From Clostridia bacterium (GTDB taxonomy: Bacteria > Bacillota_A > Clostridia > Oscillospirales > CAG-272), in contig JAFXWT010000012.1 in assembly GCA_017542695.1 (NCBI GenBank), forward strand, positions 1 through 18,440: a stretch of DNA of 18,440 nt, in the 5' to 3' direction. This document shows positions 7,062 to 14,072 of the stretch, in pieces; the first letter of the stretch is position 1; every line of letters starts with the position of its first letter. The translations under genes and the position numbers were made by a program. The notes below the pieces were generated by a model. The model was given only the letters and a program-made list of their open reading frames with translations, ran no database searches and was not told the origin of the DNA.

Positions 7062-7572
7062 ACTTCGCGCGCTGATCGACAAGGCGCTGACAAAATTGCG
7101 CCTCATCAAATATAAGGAGTTGATACTCTATATAATTGTCGGCGGTTCGACGACCGTCGTCGACTGGGCGATATTCACGGTGTTCGTGCTGTTCGTGCCG
7201 CCCGTCGGCGAGGGGTTCATACTTAAAATATCGCCCAACATCATATCGTACGCCGTCGCATGGCTCGGCGCGGTGATATTCGCATACGTTATGAGCCGGC
7301 TGTTCGTTTTTGAGCAGACGGGCGAAAAGATCGTCCCGCAGTTTGCCAAATTCTTCGTCTCACGTTTACTGACGCTCGCGCTTTCCATCGTCGGCGATAT
7401 GCTGTTCAGCAACTTCTGGGGAACGGAAAAATATCAAGTGCTCGTGGCGAAAGTCATCATCTCCGTCGCCGTCGTTATCATAAACTATATAACGAGCAAG
7501 CTGATCGTTTTCAAAAAGAAAAAGACGGAAGAAATACCGACAGACACAGAGGGTGAAGATGGAGAACGCTAA
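7051..7572 (+). CDS. GtrA-family membrane protein
   Basis: A 173-residue integral membrane protein with four likely membrane spans (roughly residues 24-45, 58-85, 100-118 and 128-152) and a charged C-terminal tail. The pattern YIIVGGSTTVVDWAIF at the first span, a YAVAWLGAVIFAYVMSRLFVF span, and a closing NYITSKLIVFKKK is characteristic of GtrA/DPMS-like proteins, which are thought to help move lipid-linked sugars across the membrane for cell-surface glycans. The start overlaps the previous gene by 11 bases; GAGG lies about 9 bases upstream. No glycosyltransferase partner is visible nearby, so its substrate is unknown. It sits between two nuclease genes, an odd context. Confidence 0.87.
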   Translation: MVSRLRALIDKALTKLRLIKYKELILYIIVGGSTTVVDWAIFTVFVLFVPPVGEGFILKISPNIISYAVAWLGAVIFAYVMSRLFVFEQTGEKIVPQFAKFFVSRLLTLALSIVGDMLFSNFWGTEKYQVLVAKVIISVAVVIINYITSKLIVFKKKKTEEIPTDTEGEDGER

Positions 7573-7936
7573 AATGCTCGGCGGCGCGGCACTCGCATAC
7601 GTCGGCGACGCTGTGCTTGAAATATACGTGCGCGAAAGGATAATCGCCGAGGGACTAACCGACACGGGAAAAATGAGCGCCGAGGCGCAGAAGCTTGTCC
7701 GCGCCGAAAAGCAGAGCGAGCTTGTCGATGCGCTCCTGCCGCTTCTTAATGAAGACGAAAACGAAATATACAAACTCGGACGGAACTACAAACCGTCGTC
7801 AAAACCGCGCCACGCCGGCGCCGTCGAATACCATCGCGCGTCGGGATTTGAAGCGGTTTTCGGATACCTGCACCTCATCGGCAGCGACTCGCGCGCTCAC
7901 GAGCTGTTCGACGCGGTCTACGGTAAAAACGATTGA
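7559..7936 (+). CDS. mrnC: Mini-ribonuclease III
   Basis: A 125-residue RNase III catalytic domain without the double-stranded RNA-binding domain, as in MrnC, which matures 23S rRNA in Bacillota. The signature AYVGDAVLEIYVR contains D17 and E21; LGRNYKPSSKPRHA and YHRASGFEAVFGYLHL (with E98) are the other Mini-III hallmarks. The ATG at 7559 is preferred to a GTG at 7553 because AGAGGG ends 5 bases before it. It overlaps the end of the GtrA gene by 14 bases. mrnC usually sits near cysS in Bacillus; here it shares an operon with an RNase M5-like gene. Confidence 0.93.
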   Translation: MENAKMLGGAALAYVGDAVLEIYVRERIIAEGLTDTGKMSAEAQKLVRAEKQSELVDALLPLLNEDENEIYKLGRNYKPSSKPRHAGAVEYHRASGFEAVFGYLHLIGSDSRAHELFDAVYGKND

Positions 7937-7948
7937 TCGGAGGAAAAC

Positions 7949-9082
7949 ATGGCAAATCTTTTTGACTATATGAAATGGCGCGGAGACCTTTCGTTTGCCG
8001 CGTCGCCGCTGAACGATATCGACGCGCTCATCTTCGCCGAGCTTTCGTACGTTCCTTTTGACGGTATCGGCGGCTGCGACAGCGCCGAGGGAGTCACGCT
8101 CTCCGACGCGGCGAAAGAATTTTTCAAAACGCACGACCCGTACAGCACCGACCTCGGCGCGATAGTCCCGTCGGCAATAGTGACGATGTTCTACGAGATG
8201 GCAAAGTGCGAAAGATTCAAAAACGTCATTGTTTCAAGCTATGTCAACCGCACAAGCGAAGAGCGCGGCGAGCAGTTTTCCGCCGTGACGCTTAAAATAT
8301 CGGACGAGGAAACGTATGTCGCTTTCCGCGGCACCGACGATACTGTCGTCGGCTGGGAGGAAAACTTCAATATGGCGCTCTATTCTCCCGTCCCGGCGCA
8401 GAAAAGCGCCGTCCTGTATCTCAATTCGACGCCCGTCGGCAAAGGCAAAAAACTCTACGTCGGCGGTCAGAGCAAGGGCGGCAACCTTGCCGTTTACGCG
8501 GCGGTCAAATGCAATCTCGGAGTTGAAAAACATATCGCCTACGTATATAATTTCGACGGGCCGGGCTTCTCGCGCGATTTTCTCGAAGCCGAGGATTACG
8601 TCAGCATTTCTCCGCGGATCATAAACGTGTTCCCCGAGCAGTCGATCGTCGGAATGCTCTTTGAGCATACGAGCGACTACACCGTCGTCAAAAGCGCAAA
8701 CAGCGGGCTATGGCAGCATGACTCGCTTTCGTGGCAGGTGGAGGGAACAAAATTCGTTACCGCGCCCGAGCTTTCGGCGGGCAGCCGCGAGTTCGACGGA
8801 GCGTTTTCCGAATGGCTCGCGTCGCTCTCCGAAGAAGAAAGAAAGGTCATCATCCCGACGATCTTCGACACGATGTACGCCACCGACTCCTCGACCCTGA
8901 CCGAGCTGAAAAGCAAGAAGAACGACGCGTTCAAGGTATTCATGGCTCTCGATCAGAAAAAGAGAAAGCTCCTCTACGATAAACTCGGCAAATATATCCT
9001 CGGCAACGCCGGCTCTATTATCGGCGAAGCGATCAGGGAAAAGCTGAAAGAGATCACGGAAAAAGCAAAAAAGAAGAAATAA
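7949..9082 (+). CDS. DUF2974 / Mbeg1-like putative alpha/beta hydrolase
   Basis: A 377-residue protein of the DUF2974 family, lipase-like proteins common in Clostridia and Lactobacillales with no settled substrate. The nucleophile elbow is GGQSKGGN with Ser175. An oxyanion-type segment FRGTDDTVVGWEENFNMA (126-143) resembles class 3 lipases, and H257 in LWQHDSLSWQV is a good candidate for the catalytic histidine. There is no signal peptide or membrane span, so it is probably cytoplasmic. The C-terminal end is highly Lys-rich. GGAGG lies just upstream of the ATG, 12 bases after mrnC. It is the last gene of the operon, followed by a strong terminator. Lipase-like fold is a family inference; activity is unproven. 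Confidence 0.85.
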   Translation: MANLFDYMKWRGDLSFAASPLNDIDALIFAELSYVPFDGIGGCDSAEGVTLSDAAKEFFKTHDPYSTDLGAIVPSAIVTMFYEMAKCERFKNVIVSSYVNRTSEERGEQFSAVTLKISDEETYVAFRGTDDTVVGWEENFNMALYSPVPAQKSAVLYLNSTPVGKGKKLYVGGQSKGGNLAVYAAVKCNLGVEKHIAYVYNFDGPGFSRDFLEAEDYVSISPRIINVFPEQSIVGMLFEHTSDYTVVKSANSGLWQHDSLSWQVEGTKFVTAPELSAGSREFDGAFSEWLASLSEEERKVIIPTIFDTMYATDSSTLTELKSKKNDAFKVFMALDQKKRKLLYDKLGKYILGNAGSIIGEAIREKLKEITEKAKKKK

Positions 9083-9088
9083 TAATAT

Positions 9089-9116
9089 CGGGCGGCTATA
9101 TGCCGCCCGTTTTTTT
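9089..9116 (+). terminator. Strong terminator of the glyA operon
   Basis: CGGGCGGC (9089-9096), 5-base loop, GCCGCCCG (9102-9109), then T7 (9110-9116). The 8-bp G+C-rich stem begins 6 bases after the DUF2974 stop codon, a textbook intrinsic terminator. Confidence 0.93.
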
Positions 9117-9158
9117 CTTCTCGTACACAGGGCGAGGCGCGGACGACCGATGATCGCT

Positions 9159-9183
9159 CTACGATACGAATTGTAGTTTTTTT
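9159..9183 (+). terminator. Weak secondary terminator
   Basis: CTACGA (9159-9164) pairs with TTGTAG (9171-9176, one G-T pair) and is followed by T7 (9177-9183). It lies about 45 bases behind the main terminator and could act as backup protecting the convergent his operon. Confidence 0.45.
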
Positions 9184-9202
9184 GCAAAAAATAGCGAAAA
9201 AC

Positions 9203-9235
9203 AAAAAATCGCAGTCGCTTCAACGACTGCGATTT
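9203..9235 (-). terminator. Terminator of the histidine operon
   Basis: On the minus strand, AAATCGCAGTCG and CGACTGCGATTT form a 12-bp perfect stem (9206-9217 with 9224-9235) around a 6-base loop, followed by a U-rich tract. It starts 7 bases after the hisIE stop codon. Confidence 0.92.
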
Positions 9236-9241
9236 CCATAT

Positions 9242-9883
9242 TCACACCATTTTTTCCTGCTTTACCTTTTTGTCGATAACGTGCCGCGAGGCAAGCTCCG
9301 CTATCACGTCGTCGAGCGATATCCCCATCTCGACGGCGAGCACCGTCAGATGATATATAAGATCGGCAATTTCATAGATCGTTTCCTTTTTGTCGCCGCC
9401 CTTGCCCGCGACAATGACCTCGGTCGACTCTTCGCCGACCTTTTTTAAGATCTTGTCGATTCCTTTTTCAAACAGATACGTCGTGTAGGAGCCCTCCTTC
9501 GGCTCCGTTTTTCTCCCTTCGATCAGTTCGTACAGACCGTCGAGCGTGAAGTCGCTCTCGTTTTCATAAACGATGTCGTTAAAGCACGAATCCGTCCCGA
9601 GATGGCATGCGGGCCCGTCCTTTTTCACAACGACAGTGAGCGCGTCGCGGTCGCAGTCGGCGACGATATCTACGACGTGCTGGACGTTTCCGCTTTCTTC
9701 TCCCTTTCTCCACAGCTTCTGCCGCGAGCGAGAATAAAAGCACGTGCGCCCCTCACTGATCGTGATGTCGAGCGACTCGCGGTTCATGTACGCGAGCGTC
9801 AGCACCTTTCTCGTATAATAATCGACGACGACGGCAGGAATGAGCCCCTTTTCGTCGAATTTCAGTTCACTGATATCAACCAT
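9242..9883 (-). CDS. hisIE: Bifunctional phosphoribosyl-AMP cyclohydrolase / phosphoribosyl-ATP pyrophosphatase
   Basis: A 213-residue fusion catalysing steps 2 and 3 of histidine synthesis. The HisI half (about 1-110) has [16 protein letters not shown] (51-66), the metal-binding Asp cluster DCDRD (76-80) and zinc-binding Cys77, Cys93 and Cys100. The HisE half (about 113-205) has [10 protein letters not shown] (147-156) and EIADLIYHL (171-179), which carry the acidic metal ligands. The ATG at 9883 has GAGG upstream and is 2 bases after the RpiB-like gene; a longer reading to 9943 would overlap that gene by 58 bases with no support. It is the last gene of the operon, although it acts early in the pathway. 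Confidence 0.96.
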   Translation of the reverse strand: MVDISELKFDEKGLIPAVVVDYYTRKVLTLAYMNRESLDITISEGRTCFYSRSRQKLWRKGEESGNVQHVVDIVADCDRDALTVVVKKDGPACHLGTDSCFNDIVYENESDFTLDGLYELIEGRKTEPKEGSYTTYLFEKGIDKILKKVGEESTEVIVAGKGGDKKETIYEIADLIYHLTVLAVEMGISLDDVIAELASRHVIDKKVKQEKMV

Positions 9884-9885
9884 GT

Positions 9886-10329
9886 TCAGCCTCTTTTCAT
9901 ATCGTAATTGACGTAAGCGTCGACTTTTTCCTGCGACGCGCACCCATTTGCAAATTCTTTTGTCAGGAACGCCTCGATCATCATTTCACGCACCTTCTGC
10001 CCGCTTGTGAGCGCGCCGATACAGGCAATGTTCGCGTTGTTGGACAGCCGCGCGCGCTGTGCCGAATAAACGTCGGAGATAAGCGCCGCGTATGCGCCCT
10101 TTACCTTGTTCGCGGCGATCGACATGCCGATCCCCGTGCCGCAGAGCAGTATCCCGCAGTCGTATTCGCCTCTCGCCACCGCCTCGGCGACTTTTACCGC
10201 CACGTGCGCGTAGACAGTGTCGTCGCTGCCGAAATCGGTCACTTTGCCATAGTCTTTTCTTTCGATGAATAAAATCAATTCTTCCTTTGCTGCCTTGGCG
10301 TTCGGGTCGCACCCTATCGCAATTTTCAT
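9886..10329 (-). CDS. RpiB/LacA/LacB-family sugar-phosphate isomerase-like protein
   Basis: A 147-residue protein clearly of the RpiB/LacAB fold: IAIGCD at the N terminus, [15 protein letters not shown] at 61-75 and YSAQRAR at 88-94. RpiB interconverts ribose-5-phosphate and ribulose-5-phosphate. The catalytic base Cys63 and Thr65 remain, but the residue after Asp8, His in classical RpiB, is Pro9, and the second active-site His (98 in E. coli) aligns with Ser96. The Arg-containing phosphate-binding segment near the C terminus is also altered (GCASQEK where E. coli has GRHQQR). LacB also lacks the second His, so this may be a LacB-like or new specificity. It has the strongest Shine-Dalgarno in the operon (AAGGAGG) and sits between hisF and hisIE. 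A role in ribose-phosphate supply is only a guess. Confidence 0.85.
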   Translation of the reverse strand: MKIAIGCDPNAKAAKEELILFIERKDYGKVTDFGSDDTVYAHVAVKVAEAVARGEYDCGILLCGTGIGMSIAANKVKGAYAALISDVYSAQRARLSNNANIACIGALTSGQKVREMMIEAFLTKEFANGCASQEKVDAYVNYDMKRG

Positions 10330-10338
10330 TTTTCCTCC

Positions 10339-11097
10339 TTAAAGCCGCACACCGATTCCGCCGTCCCGAAGCGCGCGTTTCAGCTCCTCGATCTTTATCT
10401 CTCCGAAGTGGAACACCGACGCGGCAAGCCCTGCCGATACGGTCGGCACTTTATTGAACAGATCTATAAAATCACCAACGCACCCCGCGCCGCCCGACGC
10501 TATCACGGGGACGTTGACCGCGCGGCAGACCGCGTCGAGCATTTCGATGTCAAACCCTTTTTTGACTCCGTCCGTGTCGATGCTGTTGACGACGATTTCG
10601 CCGGCGCCGCGACCGACTCCCTCGCGTATCCACTCTATTGCGTCTATCCCCGTGTTGTCCCGTCCGCCGCGCGAAAAGACGGTATACTTGCCGCCGATTT
10701 TCGATACGTCGACTGAAAGCACCACGCACTGCGAGCCGTAGCGCTTCGCCGACTCGTCGATGAGCGACGGATTTTTTATCGCGCCCGAATTGACACTGAC
10801 CTTGTCCGCGCCCGCCGTCAGCACTCGCTCAAAATCGCCGAGCGACGATATCCCGCCGCCCACGGTGAGCGGAATGAACACCGTTCTCGCCGTTTCTTTC
10901 AATATATCGGTAAAAATGCCTCGCCCCTCGGCAGATGCCGTGATGTCGTAAAACACGAGCTCATCCGCGCCGCTCTCACTGTAATATTTCGCCAGCGATA
11001 CGGGCGACGAAACGTCGCATAGCGACGAAAAATTAACGCCTTTCACGACTCGCCCGTCCTTTACGTCAAGGCCGGGAATTATCCTTTTTGTTATCAT
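10339..11097 (-). CDS. hisF: Imidazole glycerol phosphate synthase cyclase subunit
   Basis: A 252-residue (beta/alpha)8 barrel that, with HisH, converts PRFAR and ammonia to imidazole glycerol phosphate and AICAR. The two catalytic aspartates fall exactly at the family positions: D11 in GLDVKDGRVVKG and D130 in VVLSVDVSKIGG. Phosphate-binding glycines are seen in TVGGGI (78-83) and near IASGGAG. Its ATG overlaps the hisA stop (ATGA), indicating translational coupling. The stop codon overlaps the strong ribosome-binding site of the next gene. Confidence 0.97.
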   Translation of the reverse strand: MITKRIIPGLDVKDGRVVKGVNFSSLCDVSSPVSLAKYYSESGADELVFYDITASAEGRGIFTDILKETARTVFIPLTVGGGISSLGDFERVLTAGADKVSVNSGAIKNPSLIDESAKRYGSQCVVLSVDVSKIGGKYTVFSRGGRDNTGIDAIEWIREGVGRGAGEIVVNSIDTDGVKKGFDIEMLDAVCRAVNVPVIASGGAGCVGDFIDLFNKVPTVSAGLAASVFHFGEIKIEELKRALRDGGIGVRL

Positions 11098-11807
11098 AAT
11101 TTCTCCGTTTCAAGCGCCGCGGAAAGCGAGATCTTCCCGTCATAGAGCGCCTTTCCGAGTATCGCGCCGAAAACGCCGATCTTTTTCAGCTTGATAAGCT
11201 CCCCGACGTCCGTTATCCCGCCCGACGCAGTAACGTTGAGCAAAAATCTTTCTTTCAGTTCACTGTAAAGCTCGATGTTCGTACCCGAGAGCGCGCCGTC
11301 GCGCGACACGTCGGTGCATATCACGTTCCCGACGCCGATCTTTTCAAGCTCCGCGATGAATTCAAGCGCGTCGCCCGATGCCCGTGTCCAACCGTGAGTG
11401 GCGACCTTGCCGCCCTTGATGTCGATTCCGACGGCGACGTGAGCGCCGTATTTCTTCACCGCCTCGCGCAGAAAATCGGGCTTCTCAACGGCCGCCGTGC
11501 CGAGTATGACGCGCTCGGCGCCCGCCGCGAGATATTTTTCGATCCTCTCGTCGTCGCGTATGCCGCCGCCCACCTCGACGCTCATTCCGGTCTTTTCGAT
11601 TATTCTTCTTATTATATCATAATTGTCCGTCTCTCCCGAGAGCGCGCCGTCAAGATCGACGACGTGCAGATTTCCCGCACCTGCGGAACAAAAGCTCTCC
11701 GCAACGGAGACGGGGTCGCTCGAATAAACGGTCATATCGCTGTATTCTCCGCGGAGAAGGCGCACCGCCTGCCCGCCGCGGATGTCTATCGCGGGAAGAA
11801 TTATCAT
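11094..11807 (-). CDS. hisA: ProFAR isomerase (HisA)
   Basis: A 237-residue TIM barrel that opens the ribose ring of ProFAR to give PRFAR, the HisF substrate. The catalytic pair D8 (LPAIDIRGGQAVRL) and D129 (VAVGIDIKGG) is intact, with VEVGGGIR near 78-84 and GTNIEL in the C-terminal half. The ATG at 11807 is chosen because it gives the family N terminus and has AAAGGA upstream; a longer frame to 11963 overlaps hisH and encodes an Arg-rich unsupported extension. Two bases separate it from hisH. Confidence 0.97.
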   Translation of the reverse strand: MIILPAIDIRGGQAVRLLRGEYSDMTVYSSDPVSVAESFCSAGAGNLHVVDLDGALSGETDNYDIIRRIIEKTGMSVEVGGGIRDDERIEKYLAAGAERVILGTAAVEKPDFLREAVKKYGAHVAVGIDIKGGKVATHGWTRASGDALEFIAELEKIGVGNVICTDVSRDGALSGTNIELYSELKERFLLNVTASGGITDVGELIKLKKIGVFGAILGKALYDGKISLSAALETEKL

Positions 11808-11809
11808 AA

Positions 11810-12421
11810 TTATCCTTTCATCTCGCAGAACGCGCGGAGAATATCGAGCCCCACGTGTCCGCTTTTTTCGGGATGAAACTGAACGCCCGTCACGTTCCCG
11901 TCGGCGACGGCGGCGGTCAGCTCCGCGCCGTATTCCGTCGTCGCAATGACGGAACCGTCGCACTCCGCGCCGTAATACGAATGAACGAAATACACAAAAT
12001 CGCCGCTCTTGATATATCTGAAAAGCGGATGCTCATTTATTTTGAGCGCGTTCCATCCTATGTGCGGTATCGGCAGCTCCTTTGGTATAACGTCTGATAT
12101 CGGTCTGACGCTTCCGCGTATCAGCCCAAGCCCCGCGTGCTCGCCGAACTCGTAGCTTTTGTCAAACAACATCTGCATTCCGAGGCATATCCCGAGCAGA
12201 CATTTGCCTTTTTTCACCTGCCGAAGCACGGCGTCGCCCATGCCCGACGTGTCGAGCTTCGCCTTCGCGTCTCCGAACGCGCCGACGCCGGGGAGGATCA
12301 CTCTGTCGCAAGCGTCGAGCGTCTTTTCATCCTTTGCCAGCACCGCGCGCTCGCCGATCATTTCGAGCGACGAAACGAGGGAAAAGATATTCCCGACGCC
12401 GTAATCAACTATTCCCGTCAT
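11810..12421 (-). CDS. hisH: Imidazole glycerol phosphate synthase glutaminase subunit
   Basis: A 203-residue class I glutamine amidotransferase that hydrolyses glutamine and channels ammonia to HisF. The triad is complete: Cys79 in GICLGMQ, His183 and Glu185 in QFHPEKS. The start begins IVDYGVGN as usual, and the LPGVGAFGDA segment is present at 43-52. The hisH start codon shares one base with the hisB stop (TGATG) and there is little Shine-Dalgarno, so translation is probably coupled to hisB. The frame stays open far upstream to 12841 through hisB, but that extension is only a shadow. Confidence 0.97.
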   Translation of the reverse strand: MTGIVDYGVGNIFSLVSSLEMIGERAVLAKDEKTLDACDRVILPGVGAFGDAKAKLDTSGMGDAVLRQVKKGKCLLGICLGMQMLFDKSYEFGEHAGLGLIRGSVRPISDVIPKELPIPHIGWNALKINEHPLFRYIKSGDFVYFVHSYYGAECDGSVIATTEYGAELTAAVADGNVTGVQFHPEKSGHVGLDILRAFCEMKG

Positions 12422-13005
12422 CAGAGAACGCCCTTTGTCGACGGTATCGCACACGAACCCGTTTTTGCGGCGGCCTTTTTCAGCGCGCGCGCGAACGCCT
12501 TGAAGCACGCTTCGATCTTGTGGTGCGTGTTTTCGCCCGCGAGCGCTTTTATGTGTACCGTCAGCCCCGATCTTCTCGTCAGCGCGAGGAAAAACTCTTT
12601 TACAAGCTCCGTGTCCATCTCGCCTACCTTCTCGTTGAGCCGCCCCATGTCGTACGCGAGCACGCCGCGTCCCGACGCGTCGACGGCGACGAGTACCAGC
12701 GACTCGTCCATCGGAATTATAACGTCGCCGTATCGCTCGATCCCGCATCCGTCGCCGAGCGCGCCCTTTATCGCCTCGCCGAGACAGATGCCGATATCCT
12801 CGACGGAGTGATGGTAATCGACGTTCGTATCGCCGACGCACCTGACTGAAAGATCAAACCCGCCGTGGCAGGCAAAAAGCGTCAGCATGTGATCCATGAA
12901 ACCGCATCCCGTATCGACGTCGCTCTTTCCGCTTCCGCAAAGTGAAAGCGACAGGGAAATGTCGGTTTCCGCCGTTTTTCTCGTGATAGTTACCGCGTTT
13001 TCCAT
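12421..13005 (-). CDS. hisB: Imidazoleglycerol-phosphate dehydratase
   Basis: A 194-residue monofunctional HisB dehydratase. The manganese-binding His/Glu motifs are seen in GFMDHML, DYHHSVEDIG and THHKIEACFKAFARAL, the last near the C terminus. There is no N-terminal HAD phosphatase domain, unlike the enterobacterial fusion. I place the start at the second in-frame ATG (13005): the site AAAGGA lies 9 bases before it but directly abuts the first ATG (13014), and MENAVTITRKT is the usual N terminus. This leaves 5 bases after hisC. Confidence 0.96.
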   Translation of the reverse strand: MENAVTITRKTAETDISLSLSLCGSGKSDVDTGCGFMDHMLTLFACHGGFDLSVRCVGDTNVDYHHSVEDIGICLGEAIKGALGDGCGIERYGDVIIPMDESLVLVAVDASGRGVLAYDMGRLNEKVGEMDTELVKEFFLALTRRSGLTVHIKALAGENTHHKIEACFKAFARALKKAAAKTGSCAIPSTKGVL

Positions 13006-13010
13006 AAAGT

Positions 13011-14072
13011 TCATTCCTTTCCGATGATATCGTCGATCTTTTCAAAAAGCACGTTTATCTGTTCTTTCGTTCCGACCGTTATTCTTAAAAATCGGTCTAT
13101 CCGTTCCTTGTCGAACCACCTGACAAGCACGCCGCGCTCTTTGAGCTTTTTATAAAGCGCCTCGCCGCCGATCTTTTCCGTTTTCGCAAAAACGAAGTTC
13201 GCGCCGGACGGCAAAACGTAAAATCCGCGATTTTCGAGCCCCTCGACAAGATATTTTCTGTTTTCGATTATCTTCCCGATGCAATTATCGAAATATTCGC
13301 AGTCCTCTATCGCCGCCTTGCCCGCCAGAAGCGACAAACGGTTGACGTTGTACGGGTTGAGCGAGTATTTTATCCTGTTCATGTCGGATATCAGCGACGG
13401 CGAAGCTATTGCGAAGCCGAGTCGCCCGCCCGCGAGCGAGCGCGACTTTGAGAACGTCTGCGCCACGATCAGATTATCGTATTTTCTGACGAGCGGAACC
13501 GCGCTCTCCGCGCCGAAATCGACGTACGCCTCGTCAACGAGCACGACGTGATCTTTGTTCGCCGCGACGATCGTTTCGATCTGATCTCTCGTCAGCGCGA
13601 TCCCTGTCGGCGCGTTCGGATTGGCGATGACGACCGTGCCGCCCGCGTTCATGAAATCGTCGACGTTTATCGTGAAGTCGTCGCGTAGCGGTATCATCTC
13701 GTATTTCGCGCTGACAAGCTCCGCGTAAACCTTGTAAAAGCCGTAGCTTATGTCGGGGAACACACACCGCTCCTCCGCGCAGAACGCGAAGAAAGCGAAC
13801 GCGAGTATCTCGTCCGATCCGTTTCCGAGCAATACGTTTTCCCGCTTGAATCCGAAGTGCGCGGCTATCGCGTCGCGCGTGTCTTTCCCTTCGGGATCGG
13901 AGTAAAGTTTCAGCTTTCCGACCTCCTCCGCGTTTATCGCGCGGATCACGCGCGGCGAGGGAGGAAAGGGCGACTCGTTTGTGTTAAGCTTCACGTATTC
14001 CATGTCCCGCGGCTGTTCACCCGGGACGTACGCTTCCAGCGACGAGTATTTTTTTACCATGTAGCTTTTCAT
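13011..14072 (-). CDS. hisC: Histidinol-phosphate aminotransferase
   Basis: A 353-residue fold-type I PLP aminotransferase converting imidazole acetol phosphate to histidinol phosphate. Visible motifs: KLNTNESPFPPSP (28-40), GNGSDEIL (83-90), NPNAPTG (151-157), VDEAYVDF (179-186) and FSKSRSLAGGRLG with PLP-binding K209. The ATG overlaps the hisD stop (ATGA), with GGAAAG upstream; a second ATG 12 bases later cannot be excluded. Length and motif order are normal. Confidence 0.96.
   Translation of the reverse strand: MKSYMVKKYSSLEAYVPGEQPRDMEYVKLNTNESPFPPSPRVIRAINAEEVGKLKLYSDPEGKDTRDAIAAHFGFKRENVLLGNGSDEILAFAFFAFCAEERCVFPDISYGFYKVYAELVSAKYEMIPLRDDFTINVDDFMNAGGTVVIANPNAPTGIALTRDQIETIVAANKDHVVLVDEAYVDFGAESAVPLVRKYDNLIVAQTFSKSRSLAGGRLGFAIASPSLISDMNRIKYSLNPYNVNRLSLLAGKAAIEDCEYFDNCIGKIIENRKYLVEGLENRGFYVLPSGANFVFAKTEKIGGEALYKKLKERGVLVRWFDKERIDRFLRITVGTKEQINVLFEKIDDIIGKE

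Noticed and set aside
11808..12841. N-terminal extension of hisH through hisB
   Set aside because: Arg-rich shadow; the hisB frame is strongly supported and HisH starts normally at 12421.
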